Source: Pseudomonadota bacterium (lineage in GTDB: Bacteria; Pseudomonadota; Gammaproteobacteria; Arenicellales; UBA868). Taken from it: 10,675 nt of DNA. Within the stretch, counting starts at the first letter, position 1. Each line of letters begins with the position of its first letter. The position numbers and the translations under genes were made by a program. The stretch covers positions 1-10,675 of the forward strand of contig JABJIU010000222.1 of the NCBI GenBank assembly GCA_018661145.1. The letters are read 5' to 3'. A model generated the notes under the pieces. It was not told where the DNA came from. It did not search any database and saw nothing but the letters and a program-made list of their open reading frames with translations. Below are positions 1 through 6,054 of this stretch, one piece after another.

Positions 1-2
1 AT

Positions 3-671
3 CACAAGGCCATCATTCCCTGTAACTACAAACTTTGGCACGATACCAACTCAGAGTTTTATCATGATTTTCTGCACTACCATAACCGGGTAACCGGATT
101 TAATGACTCTTACTTCGCCCGTAAAAATATTGGCTTTGATAACGGGCATGTAAACGTAGGCTCTTTTGAAGTGCAGTACGATGAGTACGAAGGCTTTGAA
201 TCAAGGGAAGAGCTTTCTTTCCCGCATCTGCCTACCAACCATTGGGAGATGATCGATTTCTTCCCAGGAGTGAATTTCAATCTTCGAGGTTCGGCCTTGC
301 GGTGCGACATTATGACGCCCCTTGGTCCTGATAAGGTCATGATCGAGTTCCGCGGCTTGGGCCTGAAGAGTGATACGCCTGAGCAACGTTTGATTCGTCA
401 GCGACACCATAATTCGATTTGGGGTCCGTTCGGACGCAATCTTCACGAAGACTTGCTGGCTGTAACTACCCAGCAGGCGACGATGAGTGAATGGGCGGAT
501 AAGCGCAGAATTCTTCATGGTCGTCATGAGAGGGATGCAGACGGCGATCCTACCATTCATGATGAAGAGGGCATGCGTCACTTCTACGATGCATGGGGTC
601 AGTGGATGGATCGTTGGCCGGGTGACCCTGAACTGAGCTACGAGGAAGGTCAAAAGCTTAAAGCGGCTTAG
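3..671 (+). CDS. Rieske oxygenase alpha (large hydroxylase) subunit, C-terminal part, 5' truncated by window edge
   Basis: The frame is open from the first base and ends in TAG, giving 222 visible codons, roughly half of a typical alpha subunit. The N-terminal Rieske domain lies outside the window. What remains is the catalytic domain. It opens with an Asn-x-Lys stretch followed by Glu-x-x-His (E at 54-56, H at 63-65) and further His at 75-77 and 81-83. This corresponds to the bridging acid and mononuclear iron ligands of the family. A His-Glu-Asp at about 442-450 is the candidate carboxylate ligand region. The downstream genes (beta subunit, Rieske ferredoxin, flavin reductase) support the call strongly. 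Such enzymes use O2 and NADH electrons to hydroxylate, dealkylate or desulfonate a substrate in the cytoplasm. A methanesulfonate-monooxygenase-like (MsmA) or naphthalene-dioxygenase-like role are alternatives; I cannot name the substrate. Confidence 0.88.
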   Translation, partial: HKAIIPCNYKLWHDTNSEFYHDFLHYHNRVTGFNDSYFARKNIGFDNGHVNVGSFEVQYDEYEGFESREELSFPHLPTNHWEMIDFFPGVNFNLRGSALRCDIMTPLGPDKVMIEFRGLGLKSDTPEQRLIRQRHHNSIWGPFGRNLHEDLLAVTTQQATMSEWADKRRILHGRHERDADGDPTIHDEEGMRHFYDAWGQWMDRWPGDPELSYEEGQKLKAA

Positions 672-703
672 TTGGCCGCACGAGGTTCAGTGCGACAGAA
701 GAC

Positions 704-752
704 ATTACGCAGGCTAACGACCTTAACAGGTACTCCTGCGTAATATCGTTAG
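704..752 (+). repeat. Interleaved inverted repeats in the alpha-beta intercistronic gap
   Basis: A perfect 10-bp inverted repeat has arms 704-713 (ATTACGCAGG) and 735-744 (CCTGCGTAAT). Immediately inside the left arm, 714-720 (CTAACGA) pairs perfectly with 746-752 (TCGTTAG), just outside the right arm. The order is A-B-A'-B', so the two stems interleave rather than nest. With almost no linker, both stems probably cannot form at once, suggesting alternative folds. It may act in mRNA processing or attenuation within the oxygenase operon, or be a protein-binding site. A smaller stem follows at 761-777 (CAAAC/GTTTG). Confidence 0.6.
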
Positions 753-760
753 GCGTATGC

Positions 761-777
761 CAAACGTGTCTAGTTTG
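761..777 (+). other. Small stem-loop upstream of the beta-subunit gene
   Basis: CAAAC at 761-765 pairs with GTTTG at 773-777 across a 7-base loop. The stem is short and lacks a T-run, so it is not a terminator. It could be chance, but it directly follows the larger interleaved repeat in the same 149-nt gap. Confidence 0.25.
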
Positions 778-820
778 CGCAAATCTGAAGGTTGGGAAAA
801 TAAGAGACTGAGTAGAACTA

Positions 821-1312
821 ATGGCTGAAAATACTATTGCCGAACGTGTTAGAGATACTATTTATCGGGCAAGTCTTTGCTTGGATGAAGGAAGGTGGGA
901 AGAGTGGCTTGCGCTATGTGATGAAGAGTTTTATTACGCTATCCGTGCATTTAGCCCCGAGATTAATGTCGACATGACCTATCTGGATGGGAAGCGTCCT
1001 GAGCTTGTCACTCTGACCGAAATGTTGCCGAAACATAACTCTGATCACTCTCCACTGGCTCGCCATACCGTCGTTTATACGGTAGACGTTGATGAGGACA
1101 GTGGTACAGCATCAGCCGTATCCTCCTTCACCGTGCTGAAGACTGAACTCGACGGAATTAACTCCCATGTCCTTGCAGGTGAGTCAAACGTGTTTCTGGT
1201 CGGTAAGTACCGAGACCGGTTCAGTATCACCTCCGGCCAACCGCTTTTTCTAGAGCGAATTGTCCAGCTTGATACCCGGCGCCTGGATAAGGGATCGCAC
1301 TGGCCGATCTGA
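821..1312 (+). CDS. Rieske oxygenase beta (small hydroxylase) subunit
   Basis: This 163-residue protein has the size and pattern of the ring-hydroxylating oxygenase beta subunit, an NTF2/SnoaL-like cone fold that packs with alpha in an alpha3beta3 hydroxylase. The N-terminal helix region (residues 1-30, ending in an E-G-R-W-E-E-W type turn) and the acidic D-E-E-F-Y-Y strand are typical. So are the later R-H-T-V, S-S-F-T-V and R-D-R-F strands and the C-terminal L-D-T-R-R-L / G-S-H-W-P-I ending. The beta subunit is mainly structural and carries no cofactor. The ATG at 821 is the natural start; only a weak purine-rich stretch (about 802-814) precedes it. It follows alpha by 149 nt, a long gap for an operon, filled with stem-loops, and precedes the ferredoxin gene by 98 nt. 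I am confident of the family, not of the substrate class. Confidence 0.85.
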   Translation: MAENTIAERVRDTIYRASLCLDEGRWEEWLALCDEEFYYAIRAFSPEINVDMTYLDGKRPELVTLTEMLPKHNSDHSPLARHTVVYTVDVDEDSGTASAVSSFTVLKTELDGINSHVLAGESNVFLVGKYRDRFSITSGQPLFLERIVQLDTRRLDKGSHWPI

Positions 1313-1320
1313 AGCGCTTC
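1311..1320 (+). repeat. 10-bp perfect palindrome at the beta-subunit stop
   Basis: GAAGCGCTTC spans the last two bases of the TGA stop (1310-1312) and the next 8 bases. It is perfectly self-complementary. No function is evident; it may be coincidental. Confidence 0.3.
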
Positions 1321-1345
1321 CAGACTGCTCTACATATGCAGGCGA

Positions 1346-1363
1346 TGGCCGGGTCGTCGGCCA
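1346..1363 (+). other. Stem-loop in the beta-ferredoxin gap
   Basis: TGGCC at 1346-1350 pairs with GGCCA at 1359-1363 around an 8-base loop. A shorter CTTT/AAAG stem follows at 1372-1383. Neither has a downstream T-run. They may stabilise or mark processing ends of the oxygenase mRNA, which would suit the unequal amounts of hydroxylase and electron-transfer proteins such systems need. This is inference from position. Confidence 0.3.
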
Positions 1364-1410
1364 ACGGGACGCTTTAGCCAAAGACTGGCGTTAACACCAC
1401 AATATGACAG

Positions 1411-1788
1411 ATGAGTGATTTACTTGAGAACGGCTGGCGGAGGGTCTGTGCGACGGCAGATGTCAACGATGGAGAATTGAAGCGGTTTCAGGCGGGAGAG
1501 ATCGCAGTGGTCGTAGTAGGCGTCGGTGATGAATATCGGATTATTCCTCCCTTTTGTCCCCACATGGCTGAGCCACTTCATGAGTCGGGAATCTGTCGCG
1601 CTGGAACCCTGACCTGCTCAAAGCACCTGTGGCAGTGGAATCTTCTTACCGGAAAGGAGCAAGGCCCAGCTGAGCGACCGCTTCTGTTTTACCAGTCGGA
1701 GGTTCGCGACGGTGAGGTATGGGCGTGTGTGGACAAGGAACTGGTCTACGAATTTGATGAAGAAGATGACGATGATTTCGAGTGGTAG
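1411..1788 (+). CDS. Rieske-type [2Fe-2S] ferredoxin of the oxygenase system, acidic C-terminus
   Basis: This 125-residue soluble protein carries a complete Rieske motif: Cys49-Pro-His51 and Cys69-Ser-Lys-His72, with 17 residues between H51 and C69. Two Cys and two His bind a [2Fe-2S] cluster that shuttles electrons from the reductase encoded next to the hydroxylase. The length, the opening W-R-R-V-C and the W-x-W-N-L-L-T-G after the second motif are typical of small oxygenase ferredoxins (TmoC, NdoA, MsmC type). A separate ferredoxin plus a reductase with its own plant-type cluster makes this a class III three-component system. The last 15 residues hold nine Asp/Glu, an unusual tail. ATG at 1411 is the only good start; the overlapping ATG at 1404 reads into a stop after four codons. 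A ribosome-binding site is not obvious. The TAG stop is in frame with the next gene. Confidence 0.92.
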   Translation: MSDLLENGWRRVCATADVNDGELKRFQAGEIAVVVVGVGDEYRIIPPFCPHMAEPLHESGICRAGTLTCSKHLWQWNLLTGKEQGPAERPLLFYQSEVRDGEVWACVDKELVYEFDEEDDDDFEW

Positions 1789-1821
1789 TACGGTGTCGAT
1801 GCCTTTGACTTTTTTCTGACC

Positions 1822-1826
1822 GGGAG
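1822..1826 (+). promoter_or_regulatory. Ribosome binding site deciding the TTG start of the reductase
   Basis: GGGAG lies 7 bases before the TTG at 1834. No in-frame ATG occurs until well inside the protein (residue 111), after the iron-sulfur domain, so this site supports the TTG start. Confidence 0.6.
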
Positions 1827-1833
1827 TCGGAAC

Positions 1834-2877
1834 TTGCCCAAAGTCACTTTTTTGAATAAGCAAGGCCGCGTGACGGTCGAGTGCCAGGAGGGCGAAACAC
1901 TGCTGCAGGCAGGACTTCGCCAGGGAGTACCTTTGCCTTACGGTTGCGGCGCCGGTGTATGTTCCACTTGTGTGGCTCGGGCAAGACCGGGCACGGTGGA
2001 GGCATGTTGGCCCGAGGCCCCTGGTGCACAGAATCTCAGACGCGATAAGGGCGAATGCCTTTTATGCCAAAGCCGAATTGTTGAAGATTGTGAGATTCTG
2101 ATACCCGGGAAGATAGATCTCTCCAATAGTTTTACAGACACGCCTACGCACCACCGGGCCCGCATGCACGATGTGACTATGGTCGCTCCGGACGTCGCCA
2201 CGTTTCAGTTATCGCTGGAAGAGGGGACTGATTATCTGGCGGGCCAGTATTTTCTCGTCCGGATGGCAGGAATGCAGGGATACCGCCCGTATTCTATGAC
2301 TGACTTTCAGCGCCAAGCGCAGATGCTTAACTTTGTGATAAAGCGTGTTCCCGACGGGCAGTTTTCAGAGCAACTGTTTTCTGCTGGAGCGCCTGAGGAG
2401 ATGGTAGATGTTTTCGGTCCAATGGGGCTTGCGACATTTGATCCCGGTGAGGCGCGCGACTTGGTCTGTCTGGTGGGCGGCTCCGGCATTGCTGGCATCA
2501 TGTCGGTTCTTGATCAGGCAGTCGCTATCGATCATTTCCAACGCCACAAGCTTTTTATGGTGTTTGGCGTGCGCCAGCGGGAAGATTTCTTTTTTCTAGA
2601 AGAATTGAGACGGGTCAGAGATAGTGCCCCGGACAACGTCTCTATTCATCTCGCAGTCTCCGAAGAAGATTCGGCGAGGGACGTCTCTGATCAGATTGAT
2701 GGTCTCGATATGCATCAGGGGTTCGTGCACGAGGTTGCCGAACGTTTGGGAGAGGGTGCGTTTGAAAATCGCCTCGCGTTCCTAGGCGGACCGCCGGCAA
2801 TGCTGACGGGGTCCCTGGCATTGATGCTCGGGGCAGGGGTGCCAGTCTCGGATATTCGCTACGACCCGTTTGGTTAG
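1834..2877 (+). CDS. NADH:ferredoxin oxidoreductase of the Rieske oxygenase (plant-type [2Fe-2S], FAD, NAD)
   Basis: This 347-residue reductase passes electrons from NAD(P)H through FAD and a [2Fe-2S] cluster to the Rieske ferredoxin. Residues 1-95 form a plant-type ferredoxin domain with Cys38-x4-Cys43-x2-Cys46 and Cys78 as cluster ligands (an extra Cys75 precedes the last). Residues about 105-205 form the FAD-binding barrel with Arg-Pro-Tyr-Ser at 151-154. Residues about 208-347 form the NAD domain with Gly-Gly-Ser-Gly-Ile at 215-219, and it ends in a typical R-Y-D-P-F. Translation starts at TTG, supported by GGGAG upstream and by the complete N-terminal domain. It lies 45 nt after the ferredoxin stop and in the same frame, with no intervening stop. 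It is similar in layout to NdoR, MsmD and related reductases; the specific system is not determined. Confidence 0.92.
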   Translation: MPKVTFLNKQGRVTVECQEGETLLQAGLRQGVPLPYGCGAGVCSTCVARARPGTVEACWPEAPGAQNLRRDKGECLLCQSRIVEDCEILIPGKIDLSNSFTDTPTHHRARMHDVTMVAPDVATFQLSLEEGTDYLAGQYFLVRMAGMQGYRPYSMTDFQRQAQMLNFVIKRVPDGQFSEQLFSAGAPEEMVDVFGPMGLATFDPGEARDLVCLVGGSGIAGIMSVLDQAVAIDHFQRHKLFMVFGVRQREDFFFLEELRRVRDSAPDNVSIHLAVSEEDSARDVSDQIDGLDMHQGFVHEVAERLGEGAFENRLAFLGGPPAMLTGSLALMLGAGVPVSDIRYDPFG

Positions 2878-2903
2878 CGACCTTGCCAGGCCGAATGCAG
2901 TAC

Positions 2904-2922
2904 GACGTTCTGCTAGGACGTT
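2904..2922 (+). terminator. Possible weak terminator between convergent reductase and glcB
   Basis: The 54-nt gap between the two convergent stops holds a stem with arms 2904-2910 and 2916-2922, including two G-U pairs, and a TGCTA loop. It is followed on the + strand by a T-rich, interrupted tract (2921-2933). It could end the oxygenase transcript, but it is a poor match to a canonical intrinsic terminator. Confidence 0.3.
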
Positions 2923-2931
2923 ACTTTCCCT

Positions 2932-5094
2932 TTAGGCCAATTTCTTCTGGAGTCGACGTTGGTGCAGCGGTGGCTCCGTGTAACCGTTACAGACTTCTCG
3001 CCCCCGGAAAATGAGATCGCAAGCCGCTTCAAAAGCAACACTGCTACATTCTGGCGCCATCGGCTGATACTGGGTATCGCCAGCGTTCTGGCCGTCGACC
3101 ACCGCAGCCATCCGCTTGAGCGACGCCATCACTTCGCTTTCAGTAACAATCCCGTGGTGAAGCCAATTAGCGATGTGCTGACTTGAGATTCGAAGAGTGG
3201 CGCGGTCTTCCATTAGGCCAATATCACGGATGTCTGGCACTTTGGAGCAGCCCACACCTTGGTCTATCCAACGAACTACATAGCCCAGAATCCCCTGACA
3301 GTTGTTATCAATCTCTTCTTGAATCTCGTCATCGGACCAGTTCGGATTAGCGCTTACAGGAATTTTCAGGATATCAGCCAGACTCGCATGGGGCCGCCCT
3401 TTCAGTTCATCCTGTCTCGCGAGCACATTGGTCTCGTGATAGTGCATGACATGCAGAGTTGCGGCGGTCGGTGAGGGGACCCAGGCAGTATTTGCTCCGG
3501 CGCGGGGATGATCTCCCTTGGCCTTCATCATGGCGGCCATTTCATCCGGCATGGGCCACATGCCTTTGCCGATCTGGGCGTGACCCGGCAGGCCGCACTT
3601 CAGGCCTACGTCCACGTTCCAATCTTCATAAGCCTTGATCCAAGGGTGAGCTTTCATCTCTGCCTTCCGGATCATAGGGCCAGCTTCCATGGAGGTATGG
3701 ATCTCATCACCAGTACGGTCAAGAAATCCCGTATTGATAAAGATGACGCGTTCGGAAGCTGCTCGAATACATTCTTTGAGATTGACGGTTGTGCGGCGTT
3801 CCTCATCCATGATGCCGATCTTCATCGTACCGGGCGTCATGTTTAGCAACTGCTCTGTCCGCTCAAAGAGTTCGACGCAAAATGCAACTTCTTCCGGGCC
3901 ATGCATCTTCGGTTTAACCACGTACATGGCGCCGCTGCGGGAGTTGCGCCTGGCAGGGTCATTGAGATCATGCAGGGCTATCAGCGCTGTGATAACAGCG
4001 TCCATGATGCCCTCAAATATCTCATCCCCATCGCCATCAAGAATTGCCGGATTGGTCATTAAATGGCCAACATTTCGGACCAGCATGAGGGCGCGGCCGG
4101 GCAGCACGAGGTTAGAGCCATCGGGTGCTGAATACTCGCGGTCGGGATTGAGGCACCGTTCAAAAGTTTGATCACCCTTGGAGACCATTGTCGACAGGGT
4201 GCCACGCATCAGTCCCAACCAGTTGGCGTACACCTTTGTCTTGTCGAGGCCATCCACGGCAGCCACCGAATCCTCGCAATCCTGAATCACGGTAATCGCA
4301 GATTCGAGAATCACATCGCTGATACCGCAAGCGTTCTTTGCCCCGACTGGATGATCTGGATCAATAGCGAGTTCAATGTGTAATCGATGATTTCGAAGCA
4401 GAACCGAATCAGGATCCAGAACTTCCCCACGGTAACCGGCAAAGTCGGTCGGGTTATGAAGGGAGATCACGGCACCATCGGCGAGCTTTGCTTTGAGTTC
4501 ACCGCGCTCGACGATGAAGCCGGAAATCTCACTGTAGGAGGCGCCATTAAAGGGCACCGTCTGGTCCAGAAAATTATTGGCGAAAGCCACAACACGGCTG
4601 CCCCGTTCCGCACTGTACTTACCGCTGGTCAGTACGCCCGCTTCATCACTGATGACGTCTGTGCCATACAGTGCATCGTAGAGTGAGCCCCAGCGGGCAT
4701 TTGCGGCATTGATAGCGTAGCGGGCATTATTTAGCGGTACGACCAGTTGCGGTCCGGGAATCGTTGTAATCTCATCGTCCACATCGCGGGTGGTGGCGTT
4801 AAAGTCGGGTCCTTCAGGCACAAGATAGTCGATATCGCTTAGAAATGCGCGATAGGCATCGGGATCGTGTGGTTTGTCGCGATGTTCCTTGTGCCACTCG
4901 TCGATTGCGGCTTCAAGTGCTTCACGCCGCGCCAGAAGTGCACGGTTTTTCGATGTCAAATCTCGAATGATCTGGGCAAAGCCCGACCAGAAAGTATCGG
5001 GATCGACCCCGGTTTCCGGCAATACCTGATCGTTGATCAGGGTGAGCAGATCGTTATCGACGCTTAGACCGTGCAGGGGTGTCCGGTAGCTCAC
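2932..5094 (-). CDS. glcB: Malate synthase G
   Basis: This enzyme condenses glyoxylate with acetyl-CoA to give malate in the cytoplasm, the last step of glyoxylate assimilation. The 720 residues match the G isoform (about 723 in E. coli) rather than the shorter A isoform. The opening Y-R-T-P-L-H-G-L and family motifs are all intact. They are Arg340 in R-N-V-G-H-L-M-T-N-P, Glu431 in M-D-E-E-R-R-T, Asp459 in F-L-D-R-T-G-D-E and Asp630 in M-E-D-R-A-T-L-R-I. By family knowledge these correspond to the glyoxylate/Mg-binding Arg and acids and the catalytic base. Translation starts at GTG, with only a weak AAGAA 8 nt upstream. It lies 115 nt downstream of the IclR-type regulator on the same strand, which probably controls it. 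Placement beside an oxygenase operon rather than aceA or glcDEF suggests a pathway-specific copy, by inference. Confidence 0.97.
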   Translation of the reverse strand: MSYRTPLHGLSVDNDLLTLINDQVLPETGVDPDTFWSGFAQIIRDLTSKNRALLARREALEAAIDEWHKEHRDKPHDPDAYRAFLSDIDYLVPEGPDFNATTRDVDDEITTIPGPQLVVPLNNARYAINAANARWGSLYDALYGTDVISDEAGVLTSGKYSAERGSRVVAFANNFLDQTVPFNGASYSEISGFIVERGELKAKLADGAVISLHNPTDFAGYRGEVLDPDSVLLRNHRLHIELAIDPDHPVGAKNACGISDVILESAITVIQDCEDSVAAVDGLDKTKVYANWLGLMRGTLSTMVSKGDQTFERCLNPDREYSAPDGSNLVLPGRALMLVRNVGHLMTNPAILDGDGDEIFEGIMDAVITALIALHDLNDPARRNSRSGAMYVVKPKMHGPEEVAFCVELFERTEQLLNMTPGTMKIGIMDEERRTTVNLKECIRAASERVIFINTGFLDRTGDEIHTSMEAGPMIRKAEMKAHPWIKAYEDWNVDVGLKCGLPGHAQIGKGMWPMPDEMAAMMKAKGDHPRAGANTAWVPSPTAATLHVMHYHETNVLARQDELKGRPHASLADILKIPVSANPNWSDDEIQEEIDNNCQGILGYVVRWIDQGVGCSKVPDIRDIGLMEDRATLRISSQHIANWLHHGIVTESEVMASLKRMAAVVDGQNAGDTQYQPMAPECSSVAFEAACDLIFRGREVCNGYTEPPLHQRRLQKKLA

Positions 5095-5118
5095 AGCGTA
5101 ATTTCTTGGAAAAATACT

Positions 5119-5136
5119 TTACGAATGGATCCGTAA
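5119..5136 (-). promoter_or_regulatory. Candidate operator upstream of glcB
   Basis: An 18-bp quasi-palindrome reads TTACGnATnnATnCGTAA, with 7 of 9 positions symmetric. It touches a good -10-like hexamer on the minus strand (TATGAT, 5141-5136) and lies about 25 nt upstream of the glcB GTG. Its size and position suit a dimeric regulator such as the adjacent IclR-family protein. No convincing -35 was found at 16-18 nt, as would fit an activated promoter. Confidence 0.4.
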
Positions 5137-5141
5137 TCATA
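5136..5141 (-). promoter_or_regulatory. Possible -10 element for glcB
   Basis: TATGAT on the minus strand matches the sigma70 -10 consensus at 5 of 6 bases. It would start transcription about 35 nt before the GTG. The missing -35 keeps this weak; it may depend on an activator. Confidence 0.3.
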
Positions 5142-5209
5142 CCCTCACTTTCTGCATCCCGGCTGAAAATTCCACAATGTGATAACAGTTTTCTTGGAGT
5201 CTAGGTAAC

Positions 5210-5965
5210 TTACTGGGCGCCCAGGGATTGCGAGATGCTTTGGCTTGCACCGATCAGAGTTTTTGCCCATTCGATTTTTCGTCGTTCGATGGGTGCGGAA
5301 ACCGAAAGTCCGGCAGCAACCTGACCCGCGCCGTCATAGAGCAGAACGCCGATACATCCCACACCGATCTCAGCCTCTTCGTTATCCAGTGCATAACCCT
5401 CCTTTAAAGCGCGGACGGACTCGCCCACCAGTCGGTCGATCGACGTGATGGTGTTACCGGTATACGCGGGCAGGTTAGTGCGTGCGGCATAAGTGATGCA
5501 GGCTTCCCGGCCGGTGGCACCCAGCATCAGTTTGCCGACGGCGGTTACATGCAGTGGCGCCCGGCTGCCGACCACTTGGTGGACATGCATCATCCGGTTG
5601 GGTGTGACACGCTCAATGTAAACCACCTGATCACCCTCGCGGATACTGAGATTCACGGTTTCGTGGAATTCATCACGTAGTTGTTCCATGATCGGAAGTG
5701 CGATCGCCCGCAGATCAAGAGTGCTGTGCAGGCGTGTCCCTAACTGGACCAATCGCAGCCCAAGCCGGTAGTGGTTCTCACTGTTTTTTTCCACAAGCCC
5801 GTTCTGGATCAGGGACCCCAGAATGCGATGGGCCGTGCTTGCGTGTAGACCTGTCTCCGCGATCAGGATTTTCAGACTGACGGGTTTGCGGTAACGGGCA
5901 ATAGCATCCAGAAGTCCGGCAGCACGGTCAATGACCTGGATTCTGGAAAGCGGATTGTTGGCCAA
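5210..5965 (-). CDS. IclR-family transcriptional regulator
   Basis: This 251-residue protein has the two IclR domains. The N-terminal winged helix-turn-helix spans about 8-70, with a recognition helix around S-T-A-H-R-I-L-G-S-L. The C-terminal effector-binding domain spans about 80-251 and shows V-V-Y-I-E-R-V, G-S-R-A-P-L-H-V-T-A-V-G-K and the hallmark G-Y-A-L-D-N-E-E-A-E-I-G-V-G-C-I. The family commonly controls catabolic genes in response to small acids, including glyoxylate and pyruvate. The gene lies directly upstream of glcB, co-directional, and diverges from the exporter gene, so control of both and of itself is plausible. The start is TTG at 5965: no in-frame ATG or GTG lies in the roughly 35 nt upstream, and it gives the normal N-terminus. 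A sigma70-like promoter lies 36-64 nt upstream. The effector is unknown. Confidence 0.93.
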   Translation of the reverse strand: MANNPLSRIQVIDRAAGLLDAIARYRKPVSLKILIAETGLHASTAHRILGSLIQNGLVEKNSENHYRLGLRLVQLGTRLHSTLDLRAIALPIMEQLRDEFHETVNLSIREGDQVVYIERVTPNRMMHVHQVVGSRAPLHVTAVGKLMLGATGREACITYAARTNLPAYTGNTITSIDRLVGESVRALKEGYALDNEEAEIGVGCIGVLLYDGAGQVAAGLSVSAPIERRKIEWAKTLIGASQSISQSLGAQ

Positions 5966-6000
5966 TGTTGAGTTTCGCGGCAGAGACAGGAAAACACAGT

Positions 6001-6029
6001 AAGATATTAACCTGCCTTATCAGCATCAA
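6001..6029 (-). promoter_or_regulatory. Sigma70-like promoter for the IclR-family regulator
   Basis: On the minus strand, TTGATG (6029-6024) and TATCTT (6006-6001) are separated by exactly 17 bases, each matching consensus at 4 of 6 positions. Transcription would start near 5994, about 29 nt before the TTG start. It sits in the 89-nt divergent spacer, so regulator binding here could also affect the exporter gene. Confidence 0.42.
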
Positions 6030-6054
6030 GCGACTACACGCTGGACCACAATCT

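Larger units (their letters stand above)
5102..5198. repeat. Direct repeat TTTCTTGGA flanking the glcB leader
   Basis: TTTCTTGGA occurs at 5102-5110 and again at 5190-5198, both ends of the 115-nt regulator-glcB gap. The copy near glcB covers its weak ribosome-binding stretch. They could be paired protein-binding sites or chance; nothing else decides. Confidence 0.25.

Noticed and set aside
704..754. Integron attC-like site (GTTAGGC at 748-754 with GGCTAAC at 712-718)
   Set aside because: The left core fails the RYYYAAC pattern at its second base, the site is shorter than known attC sites, the repeats interleave instead of nesting, and there is no integrase or cassette array.
3..2877. Firm assignment as methanesulfonate monooxygenase (msmABCD)
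   Set aside because: Gene order and component types fit, but the Rieske domain of alpha is outside the window, no sulfonate transporter or sulfite-handling gene is present, and other class III oxygenases have the same layout.
3508..4686. Several plus-strand open frames of 70-160 codons opposite glcB
   Set aside because: They lie antisense to an intact, well-conserved malate synthase, lack recognisable domains and ribosome-binding sites, and are explained as coding shadows.
5965..6054. Longer start of the exporter at ATG 5965
   Set aside because: It would add 30 polar residues with no LysE-family resemblance and overlap the start codon of the divergent regulator; ATG 6055 gives the normal N-terminus.
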